A stretch of DNA of 64,000 bases, from contig NZ_SDMK01000001.1 of the NCBI RefSeq assembly GCF_004123295.1, positions 2,108,001-2,172,000 on the forward strand, in the 5' to 3' direction. Origin of the DNA: Silvibacterium dinghuense. Its GTDB lineage: Bacteria; Acidobacteriota; Terriglobia; Terriglobales; Acidobacteriaceae. The notes below the pieces were generated by a model. That model was not told the origin of the DNA and made no database searches. It was given only the letters and a program-made list of their open reading frames with translations. Positions 7,919 to 16,804 of this stretch are shown here, in pieces (positions within the stretch are counted from its first letter, which is position 1; every line of letters begins with the position of its first letter). The position numbers and the translations under genes were made by a program.

Positions 7919-9415
7919 ATGAGCGTAGACCGCAGATCCTTTCTGCGCAGCGCGGCAAGCCTGTCCGCTGCTGTCCTCGCCAGCACGGCAACCGATACAA
8001 AAGCGCAGACCGACATGCAGGCCGCAACGGCGCTGCTGCCATCACCCTCAAGCTCAGGGATCGAGCACATCGTTGTTGTCATGATGGAAAACCGCAGCTT
8101 CGATCATTTGCTGGGCTGGATGCCGAACGCAAATGGACGTCAGGCCGGGCTCACCTATCTGGACAACAATGGAAATCCGCAGGCGACGCACCGGCTCAAT
8201 TACTACGTGGGCTGTGAGCATCCCGACCCGGATCACTCCTATGCCGGCGGCCGCTCGGAGTACGACAACGGCAAGATGGACGGCTGGCTGCGCACGAGCA
8301 CCAACGACAGCTTCTGCATCGGCTACTACGAAGAGGCCGACCTTCCGCTTTTCGGCACTCTGGCGCGGAATTACACGACGCTGAACAACTACTTCGCGTC
8401 CATCCTCTCCTCTACGTTCCCGAACCGCGTCTTTCAGCATGCGGCGCAGACCGATCGCCTGAGCAATACGCTTGATCTCTCTTCGCTGCCGACAATATGG
8501 GACCGGCTGCAGGAAGCAGGTGTGAGCTGCCGCTACTACTACTCGAATGTCCCCTTCCTGGCCTTGTGGGGACTGAAGTATGCGGGCATCTCGAGCCTGT
8601 ATGCGCAGTTTCTTTCGGATGCAACATTGGGCAATCTGCCGGCCGTCTCTTTCGTCGATCCGTGGTTCACCATCCTCGATGATGGCCTCGGCAACGATGA
8701 CCATCCGCATGCCGACCTGCGCAAGGGTGAGATCTTTCTGCGCGAGATTGTGACGACGCTGGCGGCAAGTCCGCAGTGGAAGAATACGGTGCTGGTGATC
8801 AATCGCGACGAGTGGGGCGGGTTCTTCGATCATGTCGTGCCGCCGCGTGTGATTGCACCGAACACCGTGGATACAGATCTTGTGGACGGCAAGGCGCTGC
8901 TGGGCTGCCGCGTTCCCACGCTGGTGGTGTCGCCGTTTACGAAGGGCAATCCCGCCAAGCCGAGAATCAACTCTCTGCTCTACGACCACACTTCCGTGCT
9001 GAAGATGATCGAGTGGCGCTGGGGGCTGAGCCCGTTGACCTCACGCGATGCCTCGGATGAAGTGGCAAATCTCGCGCTGACGCTAAACTTCTCGTCGCAG
9101 GATACGAGCCTGCCCACGCTGCCCATCATCGCCGAACCACCGCTCCAGCCATGCACTCTGGACGATATCTTCGAGTCGCTCGACTCGACATCCAGCACGA
9201 GCAGCGCGGCGTCCACGACTATCGGCAGCACGGTCAGCGATGCGGCGGCACAGGTCAGTTCACCGCGCACCGTGGTGAATACACAAAAAGCCATGGCCGT
9301 TGCACAGAGCAAGCACAACAACGGTGAGGACAACGAGACGTACGACTTTTACCTGCTGCTGAAATCGGAGAACATGCAGGGCTGGACGCTGCCGGCAAAC
9401 CTGAAAGAGAAATAA
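7919..9415 (+). CDS. Secreted phospholipase C / acid phosphatase family phosphoesterase
   Basis: 498-residue member of the phosphoesterase (AcpA / non-specific phospholipase C) family of the alkaline phosphatase superfamily. A Tat signal is clear: MSVDRRSFLRSAASL, with an Ala-rich core. The catalytic metal motif is 'IEHIVVVMMENRSFDHLLGWMP' near 44-65, and 'INRDEWGGFFDHVVPPRV' plus the later 'LLYDHTSVLKMIEWRW' supply further family motifs. A GGAGA ribosome site precedes the ATG. The C-terminus after about 415 is Ser/Thr-rich and low complexity. It probably hydrolyses phospholipids or other phosphodiesters outside the cytoplasm; the true substrate is not visible. Confidence 0.92.
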   Translation: MSVDRRSFLRSAASLSAAVLASTATDTKAQTDMQAATALLPSPSSSGIEHIVVVMMENRSFDHLLGWMPNANGRQAGLTYLDNNGNPQATHRLNYYVGCEHPDPDHSYAGGRSEYDNGKMDGWLRTSTNDSFCIGYYEEADLPLFGTLARNYTTLNNYFASILSSTFPNRVFQHAAQTDRLSNTLDLSSLPTIWDRLQEAGVSCRYYYSNVPFLALWGLKYAGISSLYAQFLSDATLGNLPAVSFVDPWFTILDDGLGNDDHPHADLRKGEIFLREIVTTLAASPQWKNTVLVINRDEWGGFFDHVVPPRVIAPNTVDTDLVDGKALLGCRVPTLVVSPFTKGNPAKPRINSLLYDHTSVLKMIEWRWGLSPLTSRDASDEVANLALTLNFSSQDTSLPTLPIIAEPPLQPCTLDDIFESLDSTSSTSSAASTTIGSTVSDAAAQVSSPRTVVNTQKAMAVAQSKHNNGEDNETYDFYLLLKSENMQGWTLPANLKEK

Positions 9416-9490
9416 ATACGCAAGGCCGGTCTGAGCCGCATGACGCAGGCCGGCTTTACATCTTCTCTGACCGCAGGAGAGCGGGATCGG

Positions 9491-10381
9491 TCAGGTTGTG
9501 CCTTGATGGGGCAGCGTCCTCACGATCTCGACAAAGCGCTCCGCCAGCGGCCAGCGGTCTTTGCGCCAGGCGATACCGATGCGCCAGTACGCGCGCGGGT
9601 CGTCGAGGGAGCGATAGCGGATGCCGGGGACCCGCATGCGCTGGGTGCTGGCCGGCGCAAGACTGACGCCCATGCCGGCGCGCACCAGGTTCAGGCCGGT
9701 GAACCACTCGTTCACCTCCTGCACTACCTGCGGACTGAATCCGGCGGTATGGCAGAGGCGAAGAGCGTGCTCGTAATACGTGCTCGAGACCGAGCGTGAA
9801 ACGAGGACAAACGGGTCGTCGCGAAAGTCGCGAAGCTGAATCTTCGCGCTTGCGAGCCGCGGCTGTGCCGCAACCAGCAGCAGCTCTTCTTCGAGCACGG
9901 GAATGGCCTCGATATGCGCGGACGGACTGGGCAGGCGGATGAAGCCGACGTCGAGCGTGCCCTGAATCAGTTCTTCGATCTGGCGCGTGGTGCCGAGATC
10001 GCGAAGCTCCAGCAGAACATTCGGACAGGCCTTGCGGAATGCGAGAACCGCAGTGGGCAGGATTGCGCCGACAGCGGCGATGCCGAAGCCGACGCGCAGG
10101 CTGCCGGCTTCACCGCGTGCGGCCTGATACGCGAGAGCCTCAAATGCGGAGCCTTCGCGGACGAGGGCTCGAGCGCGTTCGAGCAGCGTTTCGCCTGCAG
10201 GCGAGAGGCGAACCATGCCGGTGGTGCGCTCAAAGAGGCGTCCCCCAATCTCGTCCTCGAGGCGCTGGATCTGGCGGGTCAGCGCGGGTTGCGAGAGGTG
10301 CAGCCGGATCGCTGCGCGGCCGTAATGGAGCTCCTCGGCGAGAACCGTGAAGGCCCGTAGCGCATCGAGTGAGAAACTCAT
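9491..10381 (-). CDS. LysR-family transcriptional regulator
   Basis: 296 residues. The winged helix-turn-helix is at the N-terminus (about 3-65): 'LDALRAFTVLAEELHYGRAA', then 'LSQPALTRQIQRLEDEIGGRLFER'. The rest is the two-lobed periplasmic-binding-like effector domain ('GFGIAAVGAILPTAVLAFRKACPNVLLELRDLG' begins it). It is divergent from the MFS transporter at 10452 with about 70 bases between starts, so control of that transporter and autoregulation are likely by the usual LysR arrangement. The effector is unknown. Confidence 0.94.
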   Translation of the reverse strand: MSFSLDALRAFTVLAEELHYGRAAIRLHLSQPALTRQIQRLEDEIGGRLFERTTGMVRLSPAGETLLERARALVREGSAFEALAYQAARGEAGSLRVGFGIAAVGAILPTAVLAFRKACPNVLLELRDLGTTRQIEELIQGTLDVGFIRLPSPSAHIEAIPVLEEELLLVAAQPRLASAKIQLRDFRDDPFVLVSRSVSSTYYEHALRLCHTAGFSPQVVQEVNEWFTGLNLVRAGMGVSLAPASTQRMRVPGIRYRSLDDPRAYWRIGIAWRKDRWPLAERFVEIVRTLPHQGTT

Positions 10382-10451
10382 GCAGAAAGGTTATCAAGAC
10401 CGCCATGGAAATTCATGATCCTGCACAGGTGGAATCGGCTCCAATAGATAT

Positions 10452-11630
10452 ATGCGGGAAAACGCAGCAAAGTGGGCGCTGGCAGCGCTGTTTCTCATCG
10501 ACGGCTTCGGCTTTGGGCTGTGGGCCGTGCACGTGCCGGTCTTCAAGCAGCGGCTGGCGCTGGGAAACGGCGAACTGAGCCTGGTGCTCTTCGGGCTGGT
10601 GCTCGGCTCGATTGTGAGCATGCCGCTGGTGGGGCAGTTGATTGCACGGATAGGCAGCCGGACGGTGGCGCGAGTGGTGGCGCTGAGCTACGGACTGATC
10701 CTGGCGGCGATGGGCATGGTGGACAGCTTCGTCATGCTGGTGGTGTGCGCTGTGCTGTATGGCGCGGCCAAGGGCGCCTTCGACGTGACCGTGAACACGC
10801 AGGCCATTGCCGTCGAACGCCACTTCGGCAAATCGATCATGAGCCCGCTGCAGGGCTGCTGGAGTCTCGGCGGACTCCTTGGCGCCGGTGCGTCGAGCCT
10901 TTCGCTGCGGCATGGTGCATCGCTGCTTCTCGATCTGGGCGGAGGGGGATTGCTGATGGTCGCAGCCACGCTGCTGGCTCTGCCGTGGCTGATCCAGGAG
11001 CCGGCAGAAGAGAGAGCAGCGGCTGCGAACGAGGGCCGTTTCCGGCTGCCGGATACAGGCACGCTGCGCCTTGCGGTGATTGCCTTCTTCGGGCTTTTTG
11101 CCGAGGGCGCGGTGGGCGACTGGGCGGCGGTCTTCCTGCGCTCGAACCTGGGTGTGAGCCTTTCGCTTGCGGCGGCAGGTTATGCAACCTATGCCGTCGC
11201 CATGGCAGGAGCACGTTTCAGTGGACATTGGCTGCTGCGCTGGCTCTCACCGGCACAGGCGCTGGCTGCGAGCGGTGGTTTGCTGGCGCTGGGCTTTGGC
11301 GCAACGGTGACGCTGCATCATTGGGCCGCTGCGCTGGTGGGTCTGGTGCTGACAGGGTTCGGTATGGCGAATATCGTGCCGGTGGTCTTCACCGCGGTGG
11401 CGCGGACGACGAAGATCGGCGCCGGTCCTGCGATCTCGGCCGTCTCCACGGTGGGATACTTCGGCTTTCTCGCCGGTCCGCCTCTGATCGGCTGGGTTGC
11501 GGTCCATATCGGTCTCGAAAAGGCACTGGGACTGGTGGTTCTTTCCGGCGTAGCGGTCGCCTTCGGCCCGTTGTTGATGGCGCGGCAGCCGGACCGCGAA
11601 CGCGAACAGGATGCGGTGCCGGTAGCCTGA
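10452..11630 (+). CDS. Major facilitator superfamily transporter (YbjJ-like)
   Basis: 392-residue inner-membrane protein with about twelve hydrophobic segments beginning at 'ALFLIDGFGFGLWAVHVPVF'. The first cytoplasmic loop has the MFS-type 'GQLIARIGSRTVARVV' between segments 2 and 3. The sequence 'TQAIAVERHFGKSIMSPLQGCWSLGGLLGAG' resembles the YbjJ/sugar-MFS subgroup. Divergent from a LysR regulator, which probably controls it. Substrate and direction of transport cannot be told from the sequence. Confidence 0.88.
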   Translation: MRENAAKWALAALFLIDGFGFGLWAVHVPVFKQRLALGNGELSLVLFGLVLGSIVSMPLVGQLIARIGSRTVARVVALSYGLILAAMGMVDSFVMLVVCAVLYGAAKGAFDVTVNTQAIAVERHFGKSIMSPLQGCWSLGGLLGAGASSLSLRHGASLLLDLGGGGLLMVAATLLALPWLIQEPAEERAAAANEGRFRLPDTGTLRLAVIAFFGLFAEGAVGDWAAVFLRSNLGVSLSLAAAGYATYAVAMAGARFSGHWLLRWLSPAQALAASGGLLALGFGATVTLHHWAAALVGLVLTGFGMANIVPVVFTAVARTTKIGAGPAISAVSTVGYFGFLAGPPLIGWVAVHIGLEKALGLVVLSGVAVAFGPLLMARQPDREREQDAVPVA

Positions 11631-11699
11631 GATCTCGCTCTTCCCTCGCGGTGGTACAAAAAAGGCACGGCGCCGGAGCAGATTCGGCATGGCGCCACG

Positions 11700-12119
11700 A
11701 TGGAGATCATGATGGTTTCAATTGCACTGGAGTACCAGGGACAGCTGCACTGCAAGGCCGTGCATGGCCCCAGCGGCACCGAACTCACGACGGACGCGCC
11801 AAAGGACAATCAGGGACGCGGCGAGAGCTTTTCGCCGACCGACCTGGTCGCGACGGCGCTGGGCAGCTGCATGCTGACGGTGATGGGCATCATGGCGCGG
11901 ACGCTCGAGGTGGATATCGCCGGCGCTACAGCGACCGTCGAAAAGAGCATGGCCACCGAGGGAATACGGCGGATTGGGCAGCTGGCGGTAAAGATCCGGG
12001 TTCCGGGCGAGTTTACCGAGGAACAGCGGGAGAAGCTGGAACGCGCCGCGCATACCTGCCCGGTGCACAAGAGCCTGCATCCGGATGTGCAGATGCCGAT
12101 TGAGTTTGTGTGGGGGTAG
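11700..12119 (+). CDS. OsmC-family peroxidase-like protein
   Basis: 139-residue cytoplasmic protein of the OsmC/Ohr superfamily, which reduces organic hydroperoxides through two cysteines. The two conserved Cys sites are present: 'ATALGSCMLTVMGIMA' and 'AAHTCPVHKSLHPD'. The N-terminal strand 'LEYQGQLHCKAVHGPSGTELTTDAP' is typical of the YhfA/OsmC subgroup. Several in-frame ATGs occur at the start (11700, 11709, 11712); a GGAG lies just before the second. It stands alone, 70 bases after the MFS gene. Confidence 0.9.
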   Translation: MEIMMVSIALEYQGQLHCKAVHGPSGTELTTDAPKDNQGRGESFSPTDLVATALGSCMLTVMGIMARTLEVDIAGATATVEKSMATEGIRRIGQLAVKIRVPGEFTEEQREKLERAAHTCPVHKSLHPDVQMPIEFVWG

Positions 12120-12124
12120 TGTTT

Positions 12125-12185
12125 TCTGGTCGCGCTCCGGTGGACGTGCAGCCGGGTGCCCCATGTCTCGATTTTGAGACGTGAG
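12125..12185 (+). repeat. Acidobacterial composite intergenic repeat, fragment 1
   Basis: Contains GGTCGCGCTCCGG and then GGGTGCCCCATGTCTCG followed by a short inverted arm (TTTTGAGACGT). The same modules recur in longer form at 31668-31845, 35070-35235, 40497-40700 and 44275-44440. No coding capacity that I trust. It lies between the convergent OsmC and GNAT genes. Confidence 0.65.
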
Positions 12186-12200
12186 AGGACGGTGGCTCAT

Positions 12201-12779
12201 TCAAGCCTGAAGTTGGCTTGAGTGGGGTAGCTCAGGGTTGAGCAGTACCCAGTGCTCGTGGTCGCGCCAGGCGCCATCTAGAAAGAGATAGCGGGGCGAG
12301 AAGCCCTCTTTTTGAAAACCGGCTCGCTGGGCGAGGCGGATAGAGGCCAGATTTTCTGGCTGGATATTTGCCTCGAGACGGTGCAGGCCGAGGTCGCGGA
12401 AGGCAAATGTGGCGGCGGCGCGCAGCGCCGCGGTCATGTAACCCTGGCCGCTCCAGCGCTCGTAACCGTAGTAGCCGACAAAGCAGCTGCGGAAAGCGCC
12501 CATCACAATTTCATTCAGATTCACAACGCCGATAAGCTCTCCGGAGCGCGGCTCCCGCGCGAGCAAAGAGACATTCGGTCCGGTGACGCAGCGCGCAAAC
12601 CACGCGTGGAAGCCGGCATCGTCGGTAAAAGGCCGCGCCCATGGCTCGTGATAGGGACGATTGGCGAGATTGGCCGCGATGAGCTCGGCCTTATCGCCAT
12701 GGGTCACGCGTTGGAGATCGACGCTCCGGCTGCGTTGCGGAGTGGTCTGTCCTGTCCTGAATGGTTTTGCCCTGGCCAC
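12201..12779 (-). CDS. GNAT-family N-acetyltransferase (RimJ-like)
   Basis: 192-residue acetyl-CoA-dependent acyltransferase related to RimJ/RimL, which acetylate N-terminal amines of ribosomal proteins. Motif A is 'GYYGYERWSGQGYMTAALRAAATFAFRDLGLHRLEANIQPEN', where the Q-G-x-M/A segment binds the CoA pyrophosphate, and 'LASIRLAQRAGFQKEGFSPRYL' is motif B. The target is not deducible. The neighbours are on the same strand but functionally unrelated. Confidence 0.88.
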   Translation of the reverse strand: MARAKPFRTGQTTPQRSRSVDLQRVTHGDKAELIAANLANRPYHEPWARPFTDDAGFHAWFARCVTGPNVSLLAREPRSGELIGVVNLNEIVMGAFRSCFVGYYGYERWSGQGYMTAALRAAATFAFRDLGLHRLEANIQPENLASIRLAQRAGFQKEGFSPRYLFLDGAWRDHEHWVLLNPELPHSSQLQA

Positions 12780-12847
12780 GTCTCCATGGTTTCATGCCGC
12801 GCAGGTTTCATGCAGCACGCCATTTCCACGCTACTGTCTATGCAAAT

Positions 12848-13648
12848 TCAGGCCGCAAAAAAGCGGCCCAGCTCGGTGGCGACCGCAGCCGGCTGGCAGA
12901 GCGGGATGAAGTGGCCGCATTCGAGCGTGAGCAGGCTGGCATTCGGCATCAGGCGTAAGGCGCGTTGGGCAAACTCGGCGGGGATGACCGGGTCGGCAGC
13001 TCCGTGAAAGAGGAGCGCGGGCATCGCAAGACGGGGAAGGATGGCGGGGACATCGGCGAGCAGGCGCTGCGGCTGGCCCCAGCGCACCAGACGCAGGAAG
13101 GCCATGGCTCCGGCTGGCCCGGCGAAGGGAGCATAGAAGTCACGGGCCAGACTCCGTCCGTCTTCCACCTCTTCGAGGGCGCGCTGCATGGCAATCTTCC
13201 AGAAGAGGGTACGGATCACCGGCGCGAGTAATTCTCCGACGACCGGCTTACGCAGCGGTTCGATCAGGAAATAGGGCTTGAGCTCGGGAAAGAGCGCGGG
13301 TGCGAGCAGGGCGAGATGATCCACGCGGCCGGAATAGAACTGCGCATAGTGGACGGCGATCACAGCGCCTGCGTCGTGGCCGACGACATGCCAGCGCTCG
13401 ATCCCCTGCCGGCGGCGAATCTGGTCGAGTTGATCGGCAATGGTGCGCAGATCGCCGAGCGAATGCGGCGCACGGGGCGAGCGGCCAAGGCCGGGCAGAT
13501 CGACAGTGATGCATCGGTATTGAGAGCAGAGGCGGGCGATCACCGCGTCCCAGAGGCGGCCGCTGGTCGGCATGCCGTGGAGGAAGAGCACCGGTGCGCC
13601 CTCTCCACAAGCCGAGACGTGCATGGGAGTGCTCAGGGAATGGTACAT
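12848..13648 (-). CDS. Alpha/beta hydrolase with Asp nucleophile (epoxide hydrolase/dehalogenase type)
   Basis: 266 residues. The oxyanion motif is HGMP ('VLFLHGMPTSGRLW'). The nucleophile elbow reads 'VVGHDAGAVIA', with Asp where serine esterases have Ser; this is the pattern of epoxide hydrolases and haloalkane dehalogenases. Acid and base are present near the C-terminus ('FHGAADPVIP' and 'ECGHFIPLCQP'). The start at 13648 overlaps the upstream flavoprotein stop by 16 bases; an alternative ATG at 13624 removes the overlap. Pairing with a halogenase/epoxidase-like flavoprotein suggests linked chemistry, which is inference. It could also be an ordinary promiscuous hydrolase. Confidence 0.85.
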   Translation of the reverse strand: MYHSLSTPMHVSACGEGAPVLFLHGMPTSGRLWDAVIARLCSQYRCITVDLPGLGRSPRAPHSLGDLRTIADQLDQIRRRQGIERWHVVGHDAGAVIAVHYAQFYSGRVDHLALLAPALFPELKPYFLIEPLRKPVVGELLAPVIRTLFWKIAMQRALEEVEDGRSLARDFYAPFAGPAGAMAFLRLVRWGQPQRLLADVPAILPRLAMPALLFHGAADPVIPAEFAQRALRLMPNASLLTLECGHFIPLCQPAAVATELGRFFAA

Positions 13649-15072
13649 ACAGCTTTGGCGGGTGCCTTCCTTTTCGAAAACCAGTAAAAAATGGCCAGTG
13701 TCCTGCGCATCAGCGCAGTGGCAGAGGTATAGAGCATCGTTTTGATTGGGCCAACCGGGCGCATACGGGCGTAGACCAGGTTCATGAGCCAGGCGGGGAT
13801 GGTATAGATATCGCCTGCGCGGGCGATGCCGACGCGGCGGCGGATGGGCCAGTCATAAATCACCTGCTCAATACCGCTATTGAAGAAGAGGCCGAGCGCG
13901 GCGATGCGCCGGCTGTAGAGCCATGTGCCGAGGCCGGGCAGCTCGTGGCGGTTTCGGGCACGAAGGATCAGGCTGGAGGCTTCGGCGGCATGGCGCAGTG
14001 CGGCGGTCACGCCATTCGAGGTCATGGGATCGACCATGGCGGCGGATTCGCCGACAATCAGCCAGTTGGGACCAGCGGACTCGCTGTGCACGCGGCAGCG
14101 GAAGGTGGTGGTGCGCAGCGTAGCCGGTTCTCCCCTTTGGCGCTGCTGTTTCCGGGCTTCGGCCAATTCAGGAAAGCAGGCCAACTGCCGATCGAAGATG
14201 GCTTCCAGGGATTCTCCGGCCCGGCGTTGCTCGCGGATGGTCTCCGCGCGTGCCACGTAGCCCACGCTGATGACTTGCGGATGGATGGGAATCTGCCAGA
14301 CCCATTCGAGGTAGGAGCAGTCGGGTTGATCGGCGTTCAGCGTGGTGCCTTCCAGCGACTTCGAGACCGTCAGGTAGTCCCAGAGGGCGACCTTCTGTGG
14401 GCCGAATTCGCGAAAGGGAAGACGGAAATGCCGGGGAAAGAGCGCGGCAGCCGAGCCCGAGGCATCGATGAACCACGGAGCCTCAAAGCGTTCCCCGGAG
14501 GTAGTGCACAGGGCCAGGATGCGCCGATCTGCGCTTTCCACGCGAGCGATCCGCGCGACGCGGGTATGGACCCCGGCCTGCGCTACGAGCTCATGCAGGA
14601 CGCGGTTGAGGCGCTGCCGATCGACGTGGATGGTAGCCAGGTTGACGTTCCAGGGGGAGCGGCCCAGCCATTCTCCAGGGACGTAATGTTGCTCGCGGCC
14701 GTCGGGCATGCGCAGGATCACGTGCCGCTTGTAGGTGGCGATGCCCTCACCGATCAGCTGATCCATAGGCAGGCCGAGCGCGGCGAGCAGGTCAGGAGAG
14801 GACCAATCCAGCGATTCTCCGACGGGGGAATCCGTGCCTGCATCGGCCTCGAGGGAGAGCACGCGCATGCCGCTGCGCGCCAGGTGCAGGCATGCCGCCA
14901 TGCCGGCAACACCGCTGCCCACCACAATGACGTCGTAAGTGCTCAAAGAGCCTGCTTTCAGTGAGTTCTGGACGAGGGAGGGGCGTCGCGCCACTGATAG
15001 TGCCTGAGCAGGGTGGTGATTCGGAACCATCGGTCGATGGAGTGGTAATTCCATCGAAAGAATGATTTTCAT
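13633..15072 (-). CDS. FAD-dependent oxidoreductase, halogenase/geranylgeranyl-reductase-like
   Basis: 479 residues. The FAD-binding Rossmann motif is 'DVIVVGSGVAGMAACLHLARSGMRVLSLE' near 45-73. 'VHRDRQRLN'-type sequence ('IHVDRQRLNRVLHELVAQAG'), 'WFIDASGSAAALFPRHF' and 'WLIVGESAAMVDPMTSNGVTAALRHA' are typical of the tryptophan-halogenase/geranylgeranyl-reductase group. The segment 'EWVWQIPIH' resembles the halogenase GWxWxIP motif but lacks the leading Gly, so true halogenase activity is uncertain; a monooxygenase or epoxidase role is equally possible. The first roughly 40 residues are an extra extension, and a later start is possible. Overlaps the hydrolase gene downstream. Confidence 0.82.
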   Translation of the reverse strand: MKIILSMELPLHRPMVPNHHPAQALSVARRPSLVQNSLKAGSLSTYDVIVVGSGVAGMAACLHLARSGMRVLSLEADAGTDSPVGESLDWSSPDLLAALGLPMDQLIGEGIATYKRHVILRMPDGREQHYVPGEWLGRSPWNVNLATIHVDRQRLNRVLHELVAQAGVHTRVARIARVESADRRILALCTTSGERFEAPWFIDASGSAAALFPRHFRLPFREFGPQKVALWDYLTVSKSLEGTTLNADQPDCSYLEWVWQIPIHPQVISVGYVARAETIREQRRAGESLEAIFDRQLACFPELAEARKQQRQRGEPATLRTTTFRCRVHSESAGPNWLIVGESAAMVDPMTSNGVTAALRHAAEASSLILRARNRHELPGLGTWLYSRRIAALGLFFNSGIEQVIYDWPIRRRVGIARAGDIYTIPAWLMNLVYARMRPVGPIKTMLYTSATALMRRTLAIFYWFSKRKAPAKAVCTIP

Positions 15073-15093
15073 GCGGGGAAGGCTTGGCGCAAA

Positions 15094-15127
15094 GAAAAGC
15101 GGCAGCCCCTCGCGAGGCTGCCGCTTC
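15094..15127 (-). terminator. Intrinsic terminator of accD
   Basis: Perfect 9-base stem GCGGCAGCC/GGCTGCCGC (15099-15107 and 15116-15124) followed on the minus strand by TTTTCTTTG. It lies just after the accD stop. Confidence 0.85.
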
Positions 15128-15140
15128 TCAGAGAGAACTC

Positions 15141-15983
15141 TCAGGCTGGCTGCATGAAGTCGAGAGCGCGGATGAGATAACTCTTAAGCTCCTTACGGCC
15201 GACGACGGCATCGAGGAAGCCGTGCTGGAGCAGGAACTCGGAGCGCTGGAAGCCCTCAGGGAGCTTCTGTCGGATGGTCTGCTCGATCACCCTTTGCCCG
15301 GCGAAGCCGATCAGCGCCCCGGGTTCTGCGATATTGAGGTCGCCCAGCATAGCGAATGAGGCGGTTACGCCGCCGTAGGTAGGATCGGTGAGCAGCGAAA
15401 TGTAGGGGATGCGGGCGTCGTCGAGGCGCGCGAGGCCGGCGGAGATCTTGGCCATCTGCATCAGGCTGACGATCCCTTCCATCATGCGGGCGCCGCCCGA
15501 TGCGGAGATAACAATCAGCGGATGGCGGGTCTCGAGCGAGCGGTCGATGGCCCGGGCAATAGTCTCGCCAACTACTGCTCCCATGCTGCCGCCGGCAAAG
15601 CTGAATTCCATGGCGCTGATAACCACCGGGTGCGGACCGAGGTTGCCGACCGCATTGACGATGGCGTCGTTGAGACCGGTATCGCGCTGGGCCTTGGCCA
15701 GGCGATCCTTATAAGGCTTGAGATCGGTGAAGTTCAGAGGATCGGTCGAGCGGAGCTCGAGGTCGACCAGCTCATAGCCAGGCTCGAGGAGCATCTCCAC
15801 ACGGGCGCGGGAGCCCATGCGGAAGTGAAAACCGCACTTGGGGCAGACGTGGAGGTTGGCATCCAGGTCGGCCTTCCAGATGACCTGGCCGCAGGAGTCG
15901 CATTTCACCCATAGGCCTTCCGTGCGGACGGTCTTCTCGCCGGTGTCTTCAATATTGTTATGTTCGCGACGAAACCAGGACAT
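15141..15983 (-). CDS. accD: Acetyl-CoA carboxylase carboxyltransferase subunit beta
   Basis: 280 residues, normal for AccD. It forms the carboxyltransferase with AccA and moves the carboxyl group from biotin to acetyl-CoA in the first step of fatty-acid synthesis. The N-terminal zinc ribbon is clear: CDSC (about 29-32) and CPKC (about 48-51). Later motifs are 'GGSMGAVVGE', 'LIVISASGGARMMEGIVSLMQMAKISA' (acyl-CoA pocket) and 'SLLTDPTYGGVTASFAMLGD'. accA is not in the window. A strong terminator follows. Confidence 0.97.
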   Translation of the reverse strand: MSWFRREHNNIEDTGEKTVRTEGLWVKCDSCGQVIWKADLDANLHVCPKCGFHFRMGSRARVEMLLEPGYELVDLELRSTDPLNFTDLKPYKDRLAKAQRDTGLNDAIVNAVGNLGPHPVVISAMEFSFAGGSMGAVVGETIARAIDRSLETRHPLIVISASGGARMMEGIVSLMQMAKISAGLARLDDARIPYISLLTDPTYGGVTASFAMLGDLNIAEPGALIGFAGQRVIEQTIRQKLPEGFQRSEFLLQHGFLDAVVGRKELKSYLIRALDFMQPA

Positions 15984-16146
15984 CGATTTCCTTTCTCTTC
16001 TCTGCGGCCGTGCCGATCCGTATGATCCTCGGCTGGCCCATCCTTATTTTAAGGATGCAGGCGAGGGAAAGGATAAGCACGCAGCCTGGGGAACCAGATT
16101 CTTCCATCGAATATTCGATGCTGCGCCAGACCTCAGGCCGTGGATC

Positions 16147-16584
16147 TTAATGGCCGGTGTGGTACGGATGCCCAGAGAGGATTGTAAATGCGCGATAAAC
16201 CTGCTCGCAGAGCAGGAGCCGCGCCAGTTCATGAGGCAGCGTCATGGGCCCCAGTGAGAGCAGGAGGCCGGCGCGTTTGCGTTCCTCTCCCGACCAGCCA
16301 TCCGCCGGTCCGATGGCAAAGGCGAGGCGTTGCTGACCTTCGTCACGCTGGCGGCCAAGCCAGGCAGCAAAGTCTTCCGACGAAAACTGGCGGCCTCGGC
16401 TATCGAGCAGCACCAGCAATGGCCGGGCTCGCTGGCGGTCGATGTTTTCCCAGAAGGCCGCGGCCGAGCGAAAGATGGGGGCATCGGTTTCGGCAAAGGG
16501 GGCAATGCGGCCGAGATACTGCTCGACGAGCGGATCGACCGGGGTGCGGGTGCGTACACCGATGGCGGCGAACTGAAGCTTCAC
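16147..16584 (-). CDS. rlmH: 23S rRNA (pseudouridine1915-N3)-methyltransferase RlmH
   Basis: SPOUT-class methyltransferase acting on pseudouridine 1915 of 23S rRNA in assembled ribosomes. The family begins 'MKLQFAAIG', which matches a GTG at 16584 (VKLQFAAIGVRTRTP), giving 145 residues; the frame is open to an ATG at 16713, but that extension is unlike the family. The C-terminus has the diagnostic knot, 'FAIGPADGWSGEERKRAGLLLSLGPMTLPHELARLLLCEQVYRAFTILSGHPYH', with the final PYHTGH. The middle is somewhat divergent (DSRGRQFSSEDFAAWL). Located upstream of accD on the same strand. Confidence 0.93.
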   Translation of the reverse strand: MKLQFAAIGVRTRTPVDPLVEQYLGRIAPFAETDAPIFRSAAAFWENIDRQRARPLLVLLDSRGRQFSSEDFAAWLGRQRDEGQQRLAFAIGPADGWSGEERKRAGLLLSLGPMTLPHELARLLLCEQVYRAFTILSGHPYHTGH

Positions 16585-16804
16585 AGGCTCTAGTGTATGA
16601 GGCGAAAGCGTCTCGGCGCCGGGAGAAACTTTCCCCTCCGCAGGAACGTATTTGTATGCAGACGCGCTCATCCTCTTTGCGGCGCGATGAATTCCGGAAG
16701 ACTTCCTGTCCATAAATATGGATTTGCGGAGGTTTTCCGATGGCCACCTCCCACAGCAAGACTGAATTCGTTACAGAAAAGTTACGGGTAGTGTTGCAGA
16801 TGAC

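Noticed and set aside
9422-9458. Terminator after the phosphoesterase gene
   Set aside because: GCCGG and CCGGC can pair, but the stem is only five bases with a 19-base loop and a short T-run, too weak to claim.
10472-12103. 543-codon frame overlapping the MFS and OsmC genes on the same strand
   Set aside because: It spans two recognisable genes in another frame and is Gly/Arg/Ala-rich, the typical product of a shadow frame in high-GC DNA.
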